Assembly: GCA_021773355.1 (NCBI GenBank)
Contig: JAJFKE010000038.1
Coordinates: forward strand, 248,001-312,000
Length of the DNA stretch: 64,000 nucleotides
Source: Gammaproteobacteria bacterium
Lineage (GTDB): Bacteria; Pseudomonadota; Gammaproteobacteria; Pseudomonadales; Pseudohongiellaceae
Direction: 5' to 3'
In this document: piece by piece, positions 41,681 through 52,218 of the stretch
Position numbering within the stretch: position 1 is the first letter of the stretch
Layout: each line of letters starts with the position of its first letter
Notes under the pieces: model-generated
The model's database searches: none
Seen by the model: the letters and a program-made list of their open reading frames with translations, nothing else
What the model was told of the DNA's origin: nothing
Program-made: the position numbers and the translations under genes

Positions 41681-44600
41681 TTAAAGTTTGAATTTTGATA
41701 TTTGGTAACTACGCAGCAAAAAGTACAGGCTTGGTAATACCAAAAGAGTTAGAACAACGGCGGAAATCATTCCACCGACCATTGGTGCAGCAATCCGGCT
41801 CATTACCTCCGAGCCGGTACCTGTTCCGAAAAAGATGGGGAGCAGACCTGCTACGATGGCAGTCGCCGTCATAACAACAGGACGCAAGCGCATGACAGCC
41901 CCATGCAAAACACTTTCAACTAACATTTCTCGATCAGGCTGTCTGGCTTCGTTTCGGCATTGTTCAAGCATGTTTTCATAGGACTGATTTAGATAAACCA
42001 GCATAATTATTCCGATCTCGACGGCTATACCCGCGAGGGCGATAAACCCCACTCCTACCGCTACCGAAAAATTAAAACCATACAAATACATTAACCAAAG
42101 TCCACCACTGAATGCCAAGGGCAGGGTTCCCATGATTAAAGCGACTTCTGCAAAACTCCGAAAATGGATATACAGCAGGATGAGTATAATGGCGAGAGTA
42201 ATGGGAACTACATAAGTCAATCTTTCCTTAGCTCGCTGCATATACTCATACTGCCCAGACCAGCTGATCGAATAACCAGGAGGCAGTTGTATCTGCTCGT
42301 TTACAGCCTGTTGTGCAGCCACCACATAAGTGCCTACATCAATGTCCTGTATGTCAACAAAGGACCATCCGTTTAACCGCGCATTTTCACTCTTGATACC
42401 TGGAGGTCCATCTTCAATATATATTTCAGCTACATCTGCCAGCGCAATTCGGTGCCCGCTTGCTGTAATAAGGGGCAGCATTGAGATGGCCTGAACCGAA
42501 TCGCGGTAGGCCTGGGGGTAGCGCAGTCGAATAGGATAACGTTCCAGCCCTTCAACGGATTCACTAATATTCATGCCCCCTATCGCCGTAGCAATAATCT
42601 GCTGAATGTCGGCGATATTCAGCCCGTGGCGTGCGGCTTGTTCCCGTTGTATATCGACCTTGATATATCTCCCACCGGCCACCCTCTCTGAATACACCGA
42701 TGCAGTGCCGGGCACATTCTGTAAAATACGTTCAAGGTCCTTTCCAACACTCTCAATTACGGATAGTTCAGGCCCAGCAATCTTGATTCCAACCGGTGTT
42801 TTTATACCTGTCGCCAACATGTCTATCCTGGTTTTTATTGGCATAACAAATGCGTTGGTGAGTCCCGGTATTGATATGAGAGAATTCAATTCTTGAATTA
42901 GTGAATTAGTCGTAACCCCTTCTCGCCATTCTTCCTGCGGTTTCAGTTGAATAAATGTCTCTATCATTGTTAGCGGCGCGGGGTCTGTCGCAGTTTCGGC
43001 GCGACCCATCTTGCCAAAGACAGTCTCAACTTCGGGAAGCGTCTTTATAAGTCTGTCTGTCTGCTGCAATAGTTCGCGCGCCTTGCCGATGGATATCCCA
43101 GCGTACGTCGTAGGCATATACATCAGGTCGCCCTCATCGAGCGGGGGAATGAACTCACTACCGATGCGCGTAACAGGCCAAAATCCGACGATAGTCACAA
43201 CTACTGCCAATATCAGTGTGGTTTTAGGAAATCGCAGTACAGCTTCGATAAGGGGACGATAGCCAGCTCTCAAGACCCGATTAAGAGGATTCTTGTCCTC
43301 ATGCATGACATGGCCACGGATAAAGTAGCCCATAAGCACAGGCACTACAGTAATGGCAATAAATGCAGAAGCTGCCATCGCATAAGTCTTGGTAAATGCA
43401 AGCGGTGCAAACATCCGCCCTTCCTGTGCTTCCAATGCAAATACAGGCAGAAAGCTCATGGTGATTATGAGAAGGCTAAAGAACAGGGCGGGGCCAACTT
43501 CTACAGCCGATGTCGCCACTATCTCCCATCTGTTTTCATCTGTTAACGGCGTTTTCTCCATATGTTTGTGCATGTTTTCTATCATCACAATCGCACCATC
43601 AATCATGACGCCAATAGCGATGGCGATCCCGCCTAACGACATGATATTGGCGTTAATTCCCTGCCAATACATGATCGTGAACGCTGCCAATATACCTACC
43701 GGTAGACTGAATATGGCGACAAGTGAAGAGCGGAAATGGAAAAGAAATACGATACAAACAAGTGCGACTACTAAAATCTCTTCCAGAAGTTTTTCTATCA
43801 AATTTTCAATGGATCTATCAATGAGATCGGATCTATCGTATACCGTAACAATCTCAACGCCCGGGGGAAGCCCTTGTTTCAATTGATCCAGTTTGACTTT
43901 GACGGCGTCAATAACGTTCGCCGCATTCTCACCGAATCGCATGACTATGATACCGCCGACGACTTCACCCTCACCATTAAGTTCCGCTATGCCACGTCGC
44001 ATTTGCGGTCCGAGATTAATGTCCGCGATATCTTTCAGCAATATGGGCGTGCCATTCTGATTCATGCCCAATGGAATGCTTTTCAGATCGTCAATCGAGG
44101 ACAGGTAGCCATCGGCAAGCACCATGTACTCTGCTTCCGCCATCTCTACTACTGAGGCCCCAGATTCCTGATTGCCCTGCCTAATAGCCATTTGAATATG
44201 GCTCAGCGGTATACCAAACGCTCTGAGCCTCTCTGGATCAACCTGAATTTGATATTGTTTGACCATTCCTCCTATAGATGAGACTTCCGACACACCCGGC
44301 ACTGTTTGTAACTCATATTTAAGAAACCAGTCCTGAATACTCCGCAATTGACTTAGGTCCTGCTGACCGGTTCGGTCAACCAGAGCATATAGATACACCC
44401 AACCCACTCCAGTTGCGTCTGGACCCAGCTGCGGTCTAGCTGAGGGAGGTAGGTCGCCGGAAACCTGATTCAAATATTCCAACACACGACTTCGCGCCCA
44501 ATACAGGTCGGTATCATCGTCAAATATGATATAAACGAATGAGTCTCCAAAGAACGAGTATCCCCGCACCGTTACGGCACCGGGTACAGACAACATCGCG

Positions 44601-44812
44601 GTAGTCAACGGATAAGTTACTTGGTCTTCGACAACCTGCGGCGCCTGTCCGGGATAAGAGGTCTTGATGATTACCTGTACGTCCGACAGATCGGGCAAGG
44701 CATCAACTGGAGTTTGTTGTAGTGCATAGCCACCAACAGCCATCAATATGGCCGTACTCAACAATACGAAGAACCGATTGTTAATAGACAAGCGAATAAT
44801 CCCCTCGATCAT
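41681..44812 (-). CDS. cusA: CusA/CzcA-type heavy-metal RND efflux pump (copper/silver type)
   Basis: 1043 residues, with 12 transmembrane helices and two large periplasmic loops as in HME-RND pumps. The TM4 segment GGIAIAIGVMIDGAIVMIENMHKH is of the CusA type (single Asp plus Glu) rather than the CzcA D-x5-D type seen at 55021-58146. Methionine-containing porter-domain blocks are in place. It drives proton-coupled export of Cu(I)/Ag(I) from the periplasm through CusB and CusC. ATG 44812 (MIEGIIRLSI) is preferred: AGGGG is just upstream and the longer form adds a non-family stretch. It lies 13 bases after cusB. Confidence 0.9.
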   Translation of the reverse strand: MIEGIIRLSINNRFFVLLSTAILMAVGGYALQQTPVDALPDLSDVQVIIKTSYPGQAPQVVEDQVTYPLTTAMLSVPGAVTVRGYSFFGDSFVYIIFDDDTDLYWARSRVLEYLNQVSGDLPPSARPQLGPDATGVGWVYLYALVDRTGQQDLSQLRSIQDWFLKYELQTVPGVSEVSSIGGMVKQYQIQVDPERLRAFGIPLSHIQMAIRQGNQESGASVVEMAEAEYMVLADGYLSSIDDLKSIPLGMNQNGTPILLKDIADINLGPQMRRGIAELNGEGEVVGGIIVMRFGENAANVIDAVKVKLDQLKQGLPPGVEIVTVYDRSDLIDRSIENLIEKLLEEILVVALVCIVFLFHFRSSLVAIFSLPVGILAAFTIMYWQGINANIMSLGGIAIAIGVMIDGAIVMIENMHKHMEKTPLTDENRWEIVATSAVEVGPALFFSLLIITMSFLPVFALEAQEGRMFAPLAFTKTYAMAASAFIAITVVPVLMGYFIRGHVMHEDKNPLNRVLRAGYRPLIEAVLRFPKTTLILAVVVTIVGFWPVTRIGSEFIPPLDEGDLMYMPTTYAGISIGKARELLQQTDRLIKTLPEVETVFGKMGRAETATDPAPLTMIETFIQLKPQEEWREGVTTNSLIQELNSLISIPGLTNAFVMPIKTRIDMLATGIKTPVGIKIAGPELSVIESVGKDLERILQNVPGTASVYSERVAGGRYIKVDIQREQAARHGLNIADIQQIIATAIGGMNISESVEGLERYPIRLRYPQAYRDSVQAISMLPLITASGHRIALADVAEIYIEDGPPGIKSENARLNGWSFVDIQDIDVGTYVVAAQQAVNEQIQLPPGYSISWSGQYEYMQRAKERLTYVVPITLAIILILLYIHFRSFAEVALIMGTLPLAFSGGLWLMYLYGFNFSVAVGVGFIALAGIAVEIGIIMLVYLNQSYENMLEQCRNEARQPDREMLVESVLHGAVMRLRPVVMTATAIVAGLLPIFFGTGTGSEVMSRIAAPMVGGMISAVVLTLLVLPSLYFLLRSYQISKFKL

Positions 44813-44825
44813 TTCAATCCCCTGG

Positions 44826-46361
44826 CTATTGATCCAATTCCAGATCTGCAAATTCCAAAATGACTACCCTGTTTCCGGTCAGGCGGTTCATTTGAAATCG
44901 GTATCTCTGTCCTGGCTCTATAGTGGATACATCCACTTCTTCATCCAATTCGAAACTCATGGTCATGGCCGGCCATTGCCATTCAGGCACAGGATCATGA
45001 GTAATCGATATCATTCGTTCTGAAGTCATCAAATGTTCAATGGTTCCCTGACTCCACACTATTTCACCTGTACTCTCCATACTCGGCATGGCGGTCGCGT
45101 CAGAAACTAATTGACTATCACCTGCAACGTCCATTTCCATGTCATGATCAGGTGACATCCGCAGAAAATCAGACGTTATACTGGATTCAGAATCCAACAA
45201 GAAATGTGCTGAGGTTACGACCAGGTCACCTTCTTCCAGGCCCCTTAGTATCTCAACCTTGGAGTCCCCAAGCCTGCCCAATGCAACTTCAACTGATTTG
45301 AACTGACCACCTCCCATCGCCAGAACTACCCGGTTCTGAATACCAGTTCTTATGACCGCTTCATGAGGGACTTGTAAGGCTTGTTCTCCCTCCTCGCTAT
45401 GTTCAATAGTTACCTGGGCGAACATATTGGGCTTTAACTCCAGCCCTGGATTTCTGAATCGCAGGCGCACCTGGACTGTCCTGGTTTGCTCATCCAGCGT
45501 AGGGTAGACAAAATCCACTACACCCTGCCAATCCCTACCCGGCAGGTAGTCCAAGCTCATGTTGACGGAATCGCCTACAGATACGAGAGACGCCTGACGC
45601 TCAAAAACTTCGGCGATAACCCACACTTCATCGAGCACACCTATTGAAAGAATCTGATTACCCGGCTGTACGAATTGACCTTCGCGAACGTCGAGGTTTG
45701 CTACAAATCCACCCTGAGGTGCGTAGACGGTTACATTACGAAAGATTCTTTGCCGATTCTTGACTTCATCTATTAGCGATTGTGGCACCAGAAGTGCTAA
45801 CAATCGTTCCTCGGCAGATATCACGAATCTCTGGTTACTTCTATCCATCGCCAACAATAGCTCTTCCTGAGCATTAACTAGGGTGGGTGAGTAGAGTGAA
45901 TATAGAGGCTGACCCTCCTCAATAAATTCCCCCTCAGCTTTTACATACAGCTCGTCTATCCAACCTTCGACTCGAGGATGCATATTGATCAGTCTGTCTT
46001 CATCGAACTGAACATAACCAACGGTTCGAATCGTGCTTTCGAAGGGACCAATTTCTACTAACGCGGTCCTCACGCCCAAGTTGTTTTCTACAACCGACGA
46101 TATAGCAACGACTCCAGCTCCTGAACCTGGTGCCTGGTTTCCTTCATAAACCGGAACAAGGTCCATGCCCATGGGCGCTTTGCCTGGCCCATCTCTGCGA
46201 TAAGTCGGATCCATAGGTGAAACCCAGTACAGCGGCTCTAATGCTAGAGCTTGTTCACCACCGTCTACGCTAGCCAAAGTCACAAAATAGGCAACCGCGC
46301 CACCCAAAACAGTTCCGAAGACCCCTGCGATAACAATATAGATCAAAATTTTGTTGTTCAT
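44826..46361 (-). CDS. cusB: CusB-type periplasmic adaptor fused to a CusF-like domain
   Basis: 511 residues. Order: N-terminal membrane helix (about 5-27), a heavy-metal-binding segment WVSPMDPTYRRDGPGKAPMGM (split here: SPMDP near 48, PGKAPMGMDLVPVY near 58-71), barrel-sandwich and beta-barrel domains of membrane-fusion proteins, and from about residue 435 a CusF-like copper domain with HDPVPEWQWPAMTMSF, which keeps the His, Trp and two Met ligands of CusF. In E. coli CusF is a separate chaperone; here it is attached to the adaptor, probably loading Cu(I) directly to CusA. AAGGAG precedes the ATG. Confidence 0.9.
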   Translation of the reverse strand: MNNKILIYIVIAGVFGTVLGGAVAYFVTLASVDGGEQALALEPLYWVSPMDPTYRRDGPGKAPMGMDLVPVYEGNQAPGSGAGVVAISSVVENNLGVRTALVEIGPFESTIRTVGYVQFDEDRLINMHPRVEGWIDELYVKAEGEFIEEGQPLYSLYSPTLVNAQEELLLAMDRSNQRFVISAEERLLALLVPQSLIDEVKNRQRIFRNVTVYAPQGGFVANLDVREGQFVQPGNQILSIGVLDEVWVIAEVFERQASLVSVGDSVNMSLDYLPGRDWQGVVDFVYPTLDEQTRTVQVRLRFRNPGLELKPNMFAQVTIEHSEEGEQALQVPHEAVIRTGIQNRVVLAMGGGQFKSVEVALGRLGDSKVEILRGLEEGDLVVTSAHFLLDSESSITSDFLRMSPDHDMEMDVAGDSQLVSDATAMPSMESTGEIVWSQGTIEHLMTSERMISITHDPVPEWQWPAMTMSFELDEEVDVSTIEPGQRYRFQMNRLTGNRVVILEFADLELDQ

Positions 46362-46370
46362 CTCGTCTCC

Positions 46371-47663
46371 TTAAAGCCCTGACCTAGTAAGTAGATAATC
46401 CAGCTGGGAAATGATTTTTAGTCGCTCCACTTCTATTTGCAGTAATTCTATTTTGGCGTTGAGCTCTGCTATATAGGCGCGCATTACCTCTTCAAAGTCT
46501 CCCTCATCTGCCGTGTAAGACGATAAGGTTGCTTCAGTCAAATCAGATAGTTGCGATAACAGGGAATCGTTAAAAAGCGCTCTACGCTCGTCAAGTACCA
46601 CAAGCTGAGCCATTGCTTGCTGGTAATTCGCAAACAGATCTTTTATCAAGAGTATTCTCTCGGTTTGCCTCGCGGAAGCCCTGTATTGACTCGCGCGCAA
46701 TCGCGGTTTCTGCCGATTCTCCGTAAATAAGGGCAGGTCAAAACTCAAATCAAGAGAAATGAAATCTGCCCTTTCAATGCCTCCTGGCGCGTTATCTCTA
46801 TAACTGTAACTCGCACCCACACTGTAGGAAGGCTTAAAGCTTTGCTCTGTGATCTCAACCTGCGTTTGAGCGATTTCGATTTTTTTATCTTGTGCTCTAA
46901 TTTTTGGATGGTTAGCAAAAAAATCAGCAGCCTGCGTCAGACTGGATAATTCCGTCGAAGGTGGTGGCAGTTCAGGTTGTTCAGTCGACAAAGGCAACGA
47001 CACGGACTCATAAGGTATCCATTCAGCGAGCCGCTGCTTACTCCTATCCTGTAGTTGTCGCAGCATAGCCAATCTGTCATCTAATCTGACTAGCTCCACC
47101 TCTGCCCGCACCAGGTCCTGCTGTCTGGCAAGCCCGGCCGCCGATGTGTATCTCGCATTGGTAATATCAACTAATTGTTCAAACAATACTCTGTCATTAT
47201 TAATCAGAGAAATTGACTGCTCGGCCAGATACCCATCCAACCACAGACGCGAAACTTCTAATGACACTGCGGCTTTTCGGTCATCACGTTGAAACGGATT
47301 GATTTCACTCTGCTGCACATCTCGGCGCCGCTGTAATTCGAGAGAATCGCCTCGCGGAAACGCCTGGTTGATTCCCAGGCGGAACTGAGTCATTGGTTCC
47401 TGATTGAAGTTCAGTGTATCGAGCGGCATATTCGATAATCCGACCATCATTCTTGGGTCTGGCAATTCTCCCGACGCTGTCGCTTGCTCAAGCAACGCGT
47501 TTTCCTCCTGTTCACTTACGATAAGCCAGTCATCCCCCTGTATGGCTAGGTCGATTGCGTTTTCAAGGGTGAGATTTTGTAATTCCTGCGCACTGACAGG
47601 CAAAGTAATGACAAGCAATAGCAGCGATAAAACGGCAAGTTGTTTAGGTATCAGTAATTTCAT
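46371..47663 (-). CDS. cusC: TolC-family outer-membrane efflux protein (CusC-like)
   Basis: 430 residues with a signal peptide ending PVSAQ. Two long helical hairpins rich in Gln/Ala/Leu (LEVSRLWLDGYLAEQ, VRAEVELVRLDDRLAML; later LFANYQQAMAQLVVLDERR) and short beta segments (YSVGASYSYRDN, LSFDLPLF) give the TolC outer-membrane channel pattern. It is the exit duct for the CusAB pump. No lipobox cysteine is seen, unlike E. coli CusC. ATG 47663 is preferred over a TTG 15 bases upstream. First gene of the cusCBA-copCD run, divergent from cusRS across 333 bases. Confidence 0.87.
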   Translation of the reverse strand: MKLLIPKQLAVLSLLLLVITLPVSAQELQNLTLENAIDLAIQGDDWLIVSEQEENALLEQATASGELPDPRMMVGLSNMPLDTLNFNQEPMTQFRLGINQAFPRGDSLELQRRRDVQQSEINPFQRDDRKAAVSLEVSRLWLDGYLAEQSISLINNDRVLFEQLVDITNARYTSAAGLARQQDLVRAEVELVRLDDRLAMLRQLQDRSKQRLAEWIPYESVSLPLSTEQPELPPPSTELSSLTQAADFFANHPKIRAQDKKIEIAQTQVEITEQSFKPSYSVGASYSYRDNAPGGIERADFISLDLSFDLPLFTENRQKPRLRASQYRASARQTERILLIKDLFANYQQAMAQLVVLDERRALFNDSLLSQLSDLTEATLSSYTADEGDFEEVMRAYIAELNAKIELLQIEVERLKIISQLDYLLTRSGL

Positions 47664-47678
47664 TTCTCGATTTTTCAA

Positions 47679-47996
47679 TGCAACTTTCCCTTGGCGTAGA
47701 ACTGAATGACCGCTATCGAACCGCCATCCCTTTACGGCGACTAAAGAAAAACAATCGTTCGCGCTCAGCTTCTTGATAACTGAATGTGAAATATGACCGA
47801 TAGACGGCCAGTGATTTATAACAACTAATGCGACTCTTTACCTGGTAGCTTAGGAGTATAGAATCGCGCTACTTTCCCAGGGATTACACCAGGATTACAT
47901 CTTTGTAATGATCGTGTAATCTTTCTGCTAGTATGTGTTTGTTAAAATTCATCGCATCTGATCTGACTGGCTGTATCTATTGGAGATAATCGAACA
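47679..47996 (+). other. Divergent cusC/cusR regulatory region
   Basis: About 320 bases without a gene between the divergent cusC and cusR. It holds a cluster of four copper-box-like half sites (47883-47921) nearer to cusR. I see no other strong structure. Confidence 0.5.
47883..47921 (+). promoter_or_regulatory. CusR/CopR box cluster
   Basis: ATTACA at 47883-47888 and 47894-47899 (11-base period), then TGTAAT at 47904-47909 and 47915-47920 (11-base period), the inner pair forming ATTACA-TCTT-TGTAAT. The same inner palindrome with a 4-base spacer stands in front of the multicopper oxidase gene. Binding by the adjacent CusR is inference from location and recurrence. Confidence 0.65.
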
Positions 47997-48689
47997 TTGA
48001 AGATTCTTGTGGTCGAAGATGAGACCAAGACTGGCGACTATCTCAAACAGGGCTTAACAGAATCGGGTTTTAGTGTTGACCTGGCTAGAACCGGCCTTGA
48101 TGGACATCATCTGGCGAGGACTGGATCCTATGATCTGGTGATACTCGACGTTATGCTGCCAGATATCGACGGTTGGAAGATAGTGAGCTCAATAAGAGAA
48201 GCCGAAGATAACACCCCCGTCTTATTTCTTACTGCAAAGGACAGTGTTGAGGATAGGGTTAAGGGTCTTGAGCTTGGTGCCGACGATTACCTGGTGAAGC
48301 CCTTTGCCTTCGCCGAGTTATTGGCGCGCGTAAGAACCCTACTTCGGCGTCCTGCTGTTCAACACTCTGGCGATAAATTACAGATTTCTAATCTCGTGCT
48401 GAATTTACCCAAGCGGCGGGTTACGCGTTCTGGAAAATTAATCCGGCTGACTAACAAGGAGTTTTCTCTGCTGGAATTACTGGTGAGGAGGCAAGGAGAA
48501 GTGTTGCCCCGCTCTCTTATCGCCTCCCAGGTGTGGGACATGAATTTTGATAGTGATACAAATGTCATTGATGTTGCTATTCGTCGATTACGTTCTAAAA
48601 TTGACGATCCTTTCAAATCAAAATTAATTCATACCGTCCGAGGAATGGGCTATACGCTGGAGGATCCTAGCGAAAACTCTGATGAATAA
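47997..48689 (+). CDS. cusR: Copper response regulator CusR
   Basis: 230 residues, OmpR/PhoB class: receiver domain with VVEDETKTG (5-13), phospho-acceptor Asp51 (VILDVMLP), Lys in YLVKPFAF, then a winged-helix DNA-binding domain (about 130-225, [40 protein letters not shown]). The sequence [15 protein letters not shown] is characteristic of the CusR/CopR/PcoR heavy-metal group. The start is TTG with GGAG 11 bases upstream. It overlaps cusS by 8 bases, and likely controls cusCBA, pcoA/copB and itself through the ATTACA/TGTAAT boxes. Confidence 0.92.
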   Translation: MKILVVEDETKTGDYLKQGLTESGFSVDLARTGLDGHHLARTGSYDLVILDVMLPDIDGWKIVSSIREAEDNTPVLFLTAKDSVEDRVKGLELGADDYLVKPFAFAELLARVRTLLRRPAVQHSGDKLQISNLVLNLPKRRVTRSGKLIRLTNKEFSLLELLVRRQGEVLPRSLIASQVWDMNFDSDTNVIDVAIRRLRSKIDDPFKSKLIHTVRGMGYTLEDPSENSDE

Positions 48690-50094
48690 TAGTCGTCCCG
48701 CATCTCTGGTTCTTCGAGTCACCGTACTGGTTGGTATTGCAACCACTGTCAGTCTATTTGCTTTGGGCGTTTTTGTGCAGCGTTCAATTGCACTGCATTT
48801 TGTTGAGCAAGAAACGGAAGAGCTTCAGGTGATAGCAGACTCGGTGCAATCTACTTTGAATGATTCAACAGCGAACAGGAATACTTCTGAATTAGCAATC
48901 GATTTGGAAGGGGCCGTGTCCGGTCACCACGGGGTTTATTTTCTGGTTGCTGATGACAACAACTCCTTAGTCTATGCAACGCCGGGTCCGGATTTGATGT
49001 CTATTGCTAACTCAGTCGATATTGCTGAGTCGATAGAAAGCGATGCTCTGCATGACTGGAATGAAGATGGAAGCACTTATAGTGGTGCGGTCTTGAGTAT
49101 TCCAATGGCGAGCTCTGACTCTCAGCAAGAAGCCTCACAGGAATTTACCGTCGTGGTGGCTGCTTCAATGGATGAACATTTTGAATTTTTGGCGGGATTT
49201 AATAGAACGCTTTGGAGCATCATTACAGGTGTTAGTCTTTTCGCGATTCTTGCCGCCTGGATCGCCGCACGACAGGCCCATGCGCCGCTCCACGCTCTGA
49301 GCGCCAAGATCAGCACTATTAGTTCTGATAAATTGCACCTAAGACTTGAGCCTGGGAAGGTACCTATAGAATTGGTGGAACTGGTAGACTCATTTAACAT
49401 GATGATAGTAAAGATGGAAGATGTGTTCGAAAAATTGTCGAATTTTTCTGCGGACATAGCACATGAATTCCGTACTCCAATCACCAATATCATTACTCAA
49501 ACGGAAGTATCACTCGGTAAAGCGCGGGATGTCACAGAGTATCGTGAAATACTATATTCTAACCTGGAAGAATATGAACGCATGGCCAAAATGGTCAGTG
49601 ATATGCTCTTTCTGGCACAGACAGATAACAGACTAATCAAGCCTACTTTTGAATATCTAAATATCAAAGATGAAATAAAGGAAGTATTCGAATACTACGA
49701 GGCCTGGGCGGAAGAGCAGAACGTGACGCTCGTACTTAACGGAGATTGCCCAAAACTACTCGGTGATAAGTCAATGCTGAGAAGGGCGCTGTCCAATCTT
49801 GTTTCAAATGCAATTGATCATACAACTCAAGGGCAATCCGTTGCAGTCAGCCTGAATTCAACCAATGACACAGCCCTAATTACTGTTGAGAACTCTGGAA
49901 AGGAGATAACGGCCGAGCAGCTGCCCAAAATATTTGATCGCTTTTATCAGGCAGACCCTTCACGGCAAAGACAAGGAGCAGGCCTTGGTTTAGCAATCGT
50001 CAAGTCCATAATCGAAGTACACAACGGCAGCATCACCGTCACTTCTGATAAAGGCATAACCCGATTTGAGATTAAGTTAGCAAATACCGCTTAA
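48682..50094 (+). CDS. cusS: Copper sensor histidine kinase CusS
   Basis: 470 residues. N-terminal helix (about 11-33), periplasmic sensor loop (about 34-174), second helix (178-197), HAMP (about 198-250), phospho-acceptor His261 in [15 protein letters not shown]-box [11 protein letters not shown], and [12 protein letters not shown] in the ATPase domain. The heavy-metal sensor kinase layout is that of CusS/CopS. It detects periplasmic Cu(I)/Ag(I) and phosphorylates CusR. The 8-base overlap with cusR indicates coupled translation. The periplasmic loop is poor in Met/His clusters compared with E. coli CusS, so the metal site is not obvious. Confidence 0.9.
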   Translation: MNNSRPASLVLRVTVLVGIATTVSLFALGVFVQRSIALHFVEQETEELQVIADSVQSTLNDSTANRNTSELAIDLEGAVSGHHGVYFLVADDNNSLVYATPGPDLMSIANSVDIAESIESDALHDWNEDGSTYSGAVLSIPMASSDSQQEASQEFTVVVAASMDEHFEFLAGFNRTLWSIITGVSLFAILAAWIAARQAHAPLHALSAKISTISSDKLHLRLEPGKVPIELVELVDSFNMMIVKMEDVFEKLSNFSADIAHEFRTPITNIITQTEVSLGKARDVTEYREILYSNLEEYERMAKMVSDMLFLAQTDNRLIKPTFEYLNIKDEIKEVFEYYEAWAEEQNVTLVLNGDCPKLLGDKSMLRRALSNLVSNAIDHTTQGQSVAVSLNSTNDTALITVENSGKEITAEQLPKIFDRFYQADPSRQRQGAGLGLAIVKSIIEVHNGSITVTSDKGITRFEIKLANTA

Positions 50095-50406
50095 TTTTAT
50101 GACTTCACAAAGCATTCTGACGCAGCCTTAACTCTCTACAAAACCACGCTTGGACAGTATCTCATCATCAGTCAAAGTCGATGCCGCCTATTGTCCTAAA
50201 TCGAATTCTTTGGCTGATCACCTTCTTAGTCTATACCTCGTTCGTTATCGACTGCCGATTTGTAAGATTACAAAAATGTAATGTATGGGTCATGAGAAAG
50301 ACAGGGATAGGTCTTTAGACTTACGCCCTATTCTTTCTCAAATCCACCTATTAGGCAGCATTTCGACTAGAGCTTTAGTCGAAACTGAAAAAGGGTTTCT
50401 TCTTCT
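50095..50406 (+). other. Intergenic promoter region upstream of the multicopper oxidase
   Basis: About 310 bases without a gene between cusS and pcoA. It contains one copper box (50267-50282) 125 bases before the ATG. The multicopper oxidase gene is probably transcribed from here as a CusR target. Confidence 0.5.
50267..50282 (+). promoter_or_regulatory. Copper box upstream of the multicopper oxidase
   Basis: ATTACA-AAAA-TGTAAT (50267-50282), a palindrome with the same half sites and 4-base spacer as the one upstream of cusR, with an extra TGTAA directly before it (50261-50265). Confidence 0.6.
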
Positions 50407-52218
50407 ATGAAACGTCGTATTCCATCTTCAGTTGCACTTCAGAGTGTCGGCCGGCGTCGGTTTGTTTCAGGTCTGGCCGCCGGTAGTGCCATACTTGGTG
50501 CCCCATCTGCCTTAGCCACAGCTAATTCTATTTTGTCAGGCAGTGCCCCAGAACTCTCCGGCACAGAGTTTGATCTGATAATTGCCGAGACACCGGTAAA
50601 CTTTAATGGAAAACCCCGCATCGCCACTACTATTAACGGTTCAGTCCCTGCACCGACACTTCGTTGGCGAGAAGGAGACACCGTTACTATTAACGTTAGC
50701 AACCACCTTCGAGAAAGAACCTCAATACATTGGCACGGCCTGATATTGCCCTATGACATGGATGGTGTGCCCGGAATCAGTTTTAAAGGGATAGATCCTG
50801 GGGAGACTTTTACCTATCAATTTAAAGTTCAGCAGAGCGGCACTTACTGGTATCACTCCCACTCTGGCGTTCAGGAAATGGCCGGCATGTACGGAGCAAT
50901 TATTATTATGCCTATTGGCGGTGAATCAATTCAAGCAGATCGTGACTACATAGTGCAGCTCTCGGACTGGACCGATGAAAATCCCAAGCGGGTATTCGAA
51001 AAACTAAAGACCCAAAGCGATTATTACAATTTTACCCAACCCACCTTGATTGAATTGTTTTCTGACGCAACAAATGACGGGCTAAGTGCCGCATTAGACA
51101 AACGGCGCATGTGGAACGAGATGCGCATGAATCCGACTGACCTTTCAGATCTGTCCGGGCATACCTTAACCTTCCTGATGAATGGAAAGACTCAAGCAGG
51201 AAATTGGAGTGAACTCTTTACTCCCGGAGAAAGAGTGCGGCTCCGTTTCATCAATGCCGCCAGCAATAGCATATTCGATGTACGTATTCCCCATTTACCA
51301 ATGAGCGTTGTCCAAACTGACGGACTCAATGTTGAACCTGTTACTGTAGATGAGTTCCGGTTTGGTTCCGGCGAAACCTATGACGTTATCGTCGAACCCA
51401 CAGATGACTCTTACACGATTTTTGCTGAATCCATAGAACGCACCGGTTTTGCACGGGGCACTTTGAGCATCAGGCCAGAATTAACTGCTGATGTGCCGGA
51501 GATAAGCGAAGCCGAGTGGCTGAGTATGGAAGATATGATGGGAGCGATGGATCACTCTACGATGGCGGAAATGGACCATAGTGAAATGCTCATGAATCAC
51601 GACGATCCTGGCGAGGAGGTCAACTTGGACCACGGCGCCCACAGTAGTGGGACGGTCATAGAACATAGAGATGACGACGCTTTGACCAGGCCCTCCACTC
51701 AAATCAGACACGTGAGTACCGAGTATGGTGCCAGCACTGATATGCTGGTGGACACTCCCAGAACAAATCTCGATGATCCCGGGGTAGGCCTGCGCAATAA
51801 TGGGCGCCGTGTTCTTACGCTTGCCGACCTAAGAACCATTGGCGGCCCTATGGATTCACGTGGACCAGAGCGGGAAATTGAGCTGCATCTTACAGGCAAT
51901 ATGGAACGCTATTCCTGGTCAATTGACGGCTTGGAATATGGAGAATCAACACCTATCCATTTTAAGCACGGTGAGCGGCTGCGCGTTATTTTGCACAACG
52001 ACACAATGATGACGCACCCAATGCATCTTCATGGCATGTGGAGCGAATTGGAAAACGATCAAGGTGAATTCCTAGTTCGAAAACACACGATTTTAGTGCA
52101 ACCGGCGCAACGAATCAGTTTCTTGGTGACAGCAGATGCTTTCGGGCGTTGGGCATGGCATTGTCATTTACTGTTTCATATGGAGGCGGGCATGTTTCGT
52201 CAGGTGATAGTGACATGA
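50407..52218 (+). CDS. pcoA: Periplasmic multicopper oxidase, copper resistance PcoA/CopA type
   Basis: 603 residues. Twin-arginine signal with RRRFVSG (16-22) and a hydrophobic stretch to about 38, so it is exported folded. Copper motifs: HWHG (108-111), WYHSHSG (148-154), THPMHLHG near 540 and the type 1 site HCHLLFHMEAGM at 585-596. A Met/His-rich insert around 375-415 (MEDMMGAMDHSTMAEMDHSE, then MNHDDP) matches the Cu(I)-binding region of PcoA/CopA. It oxidises Cu(I) to the less toxic Cu(II) in the periplasm. It overlaps copB by four bases (ATGA). Confidence 0.93.
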   Translation: MKRRIPSSVALQSVGRRRFVSGLAAGSAILGAPSALATANSILSGSAPELSGTEFDLIIAETPVNFNGKPRIATTINGSVPAPTLRWREGDTVTINVSNHLRERTSIHWHGLILPYDMDGVPGISFKGIDPGETFTYQFKVQQSGTYWYHSHSGVQEMAGMYGAIIIMPIGGESIQADRDYIVQLSDWTDENPKRVFEKLKTQSDYYNFTQPTLIELFSDATNDGLSAALDKRRMWNEMRMNPTDLSDLSGHTLTFLMNGKTQAGNWSELFTPGERVRLRFINAASNSIFDVRIPHLPMSVVQTDGLNVEPVTVDEFRFGSGETYDVIVEPTDDSYTIFAESIERTGFARGTLSIRPELTADVPEISEAEWLSMEDMMGAMDHSTMAEMDHSEMLMNHDDPGEEVNLDHGAHSSGTVIEHRDDDALTRPSTQIRHVSTEYGASTDMLVDTPRTNLDDPGVGLRNNGRRVLTLADLRTIGGPMDSRGPEREIELHLTGNMERYSWSIDGLEYGESTPIHFKHGERLRVILHNDTMMTHPMHLHGMWSELENDQGEFLVRKHTILVQPAQRISFLVTADAFGRWAWHCHLLFHMEAGMFRQVIVT

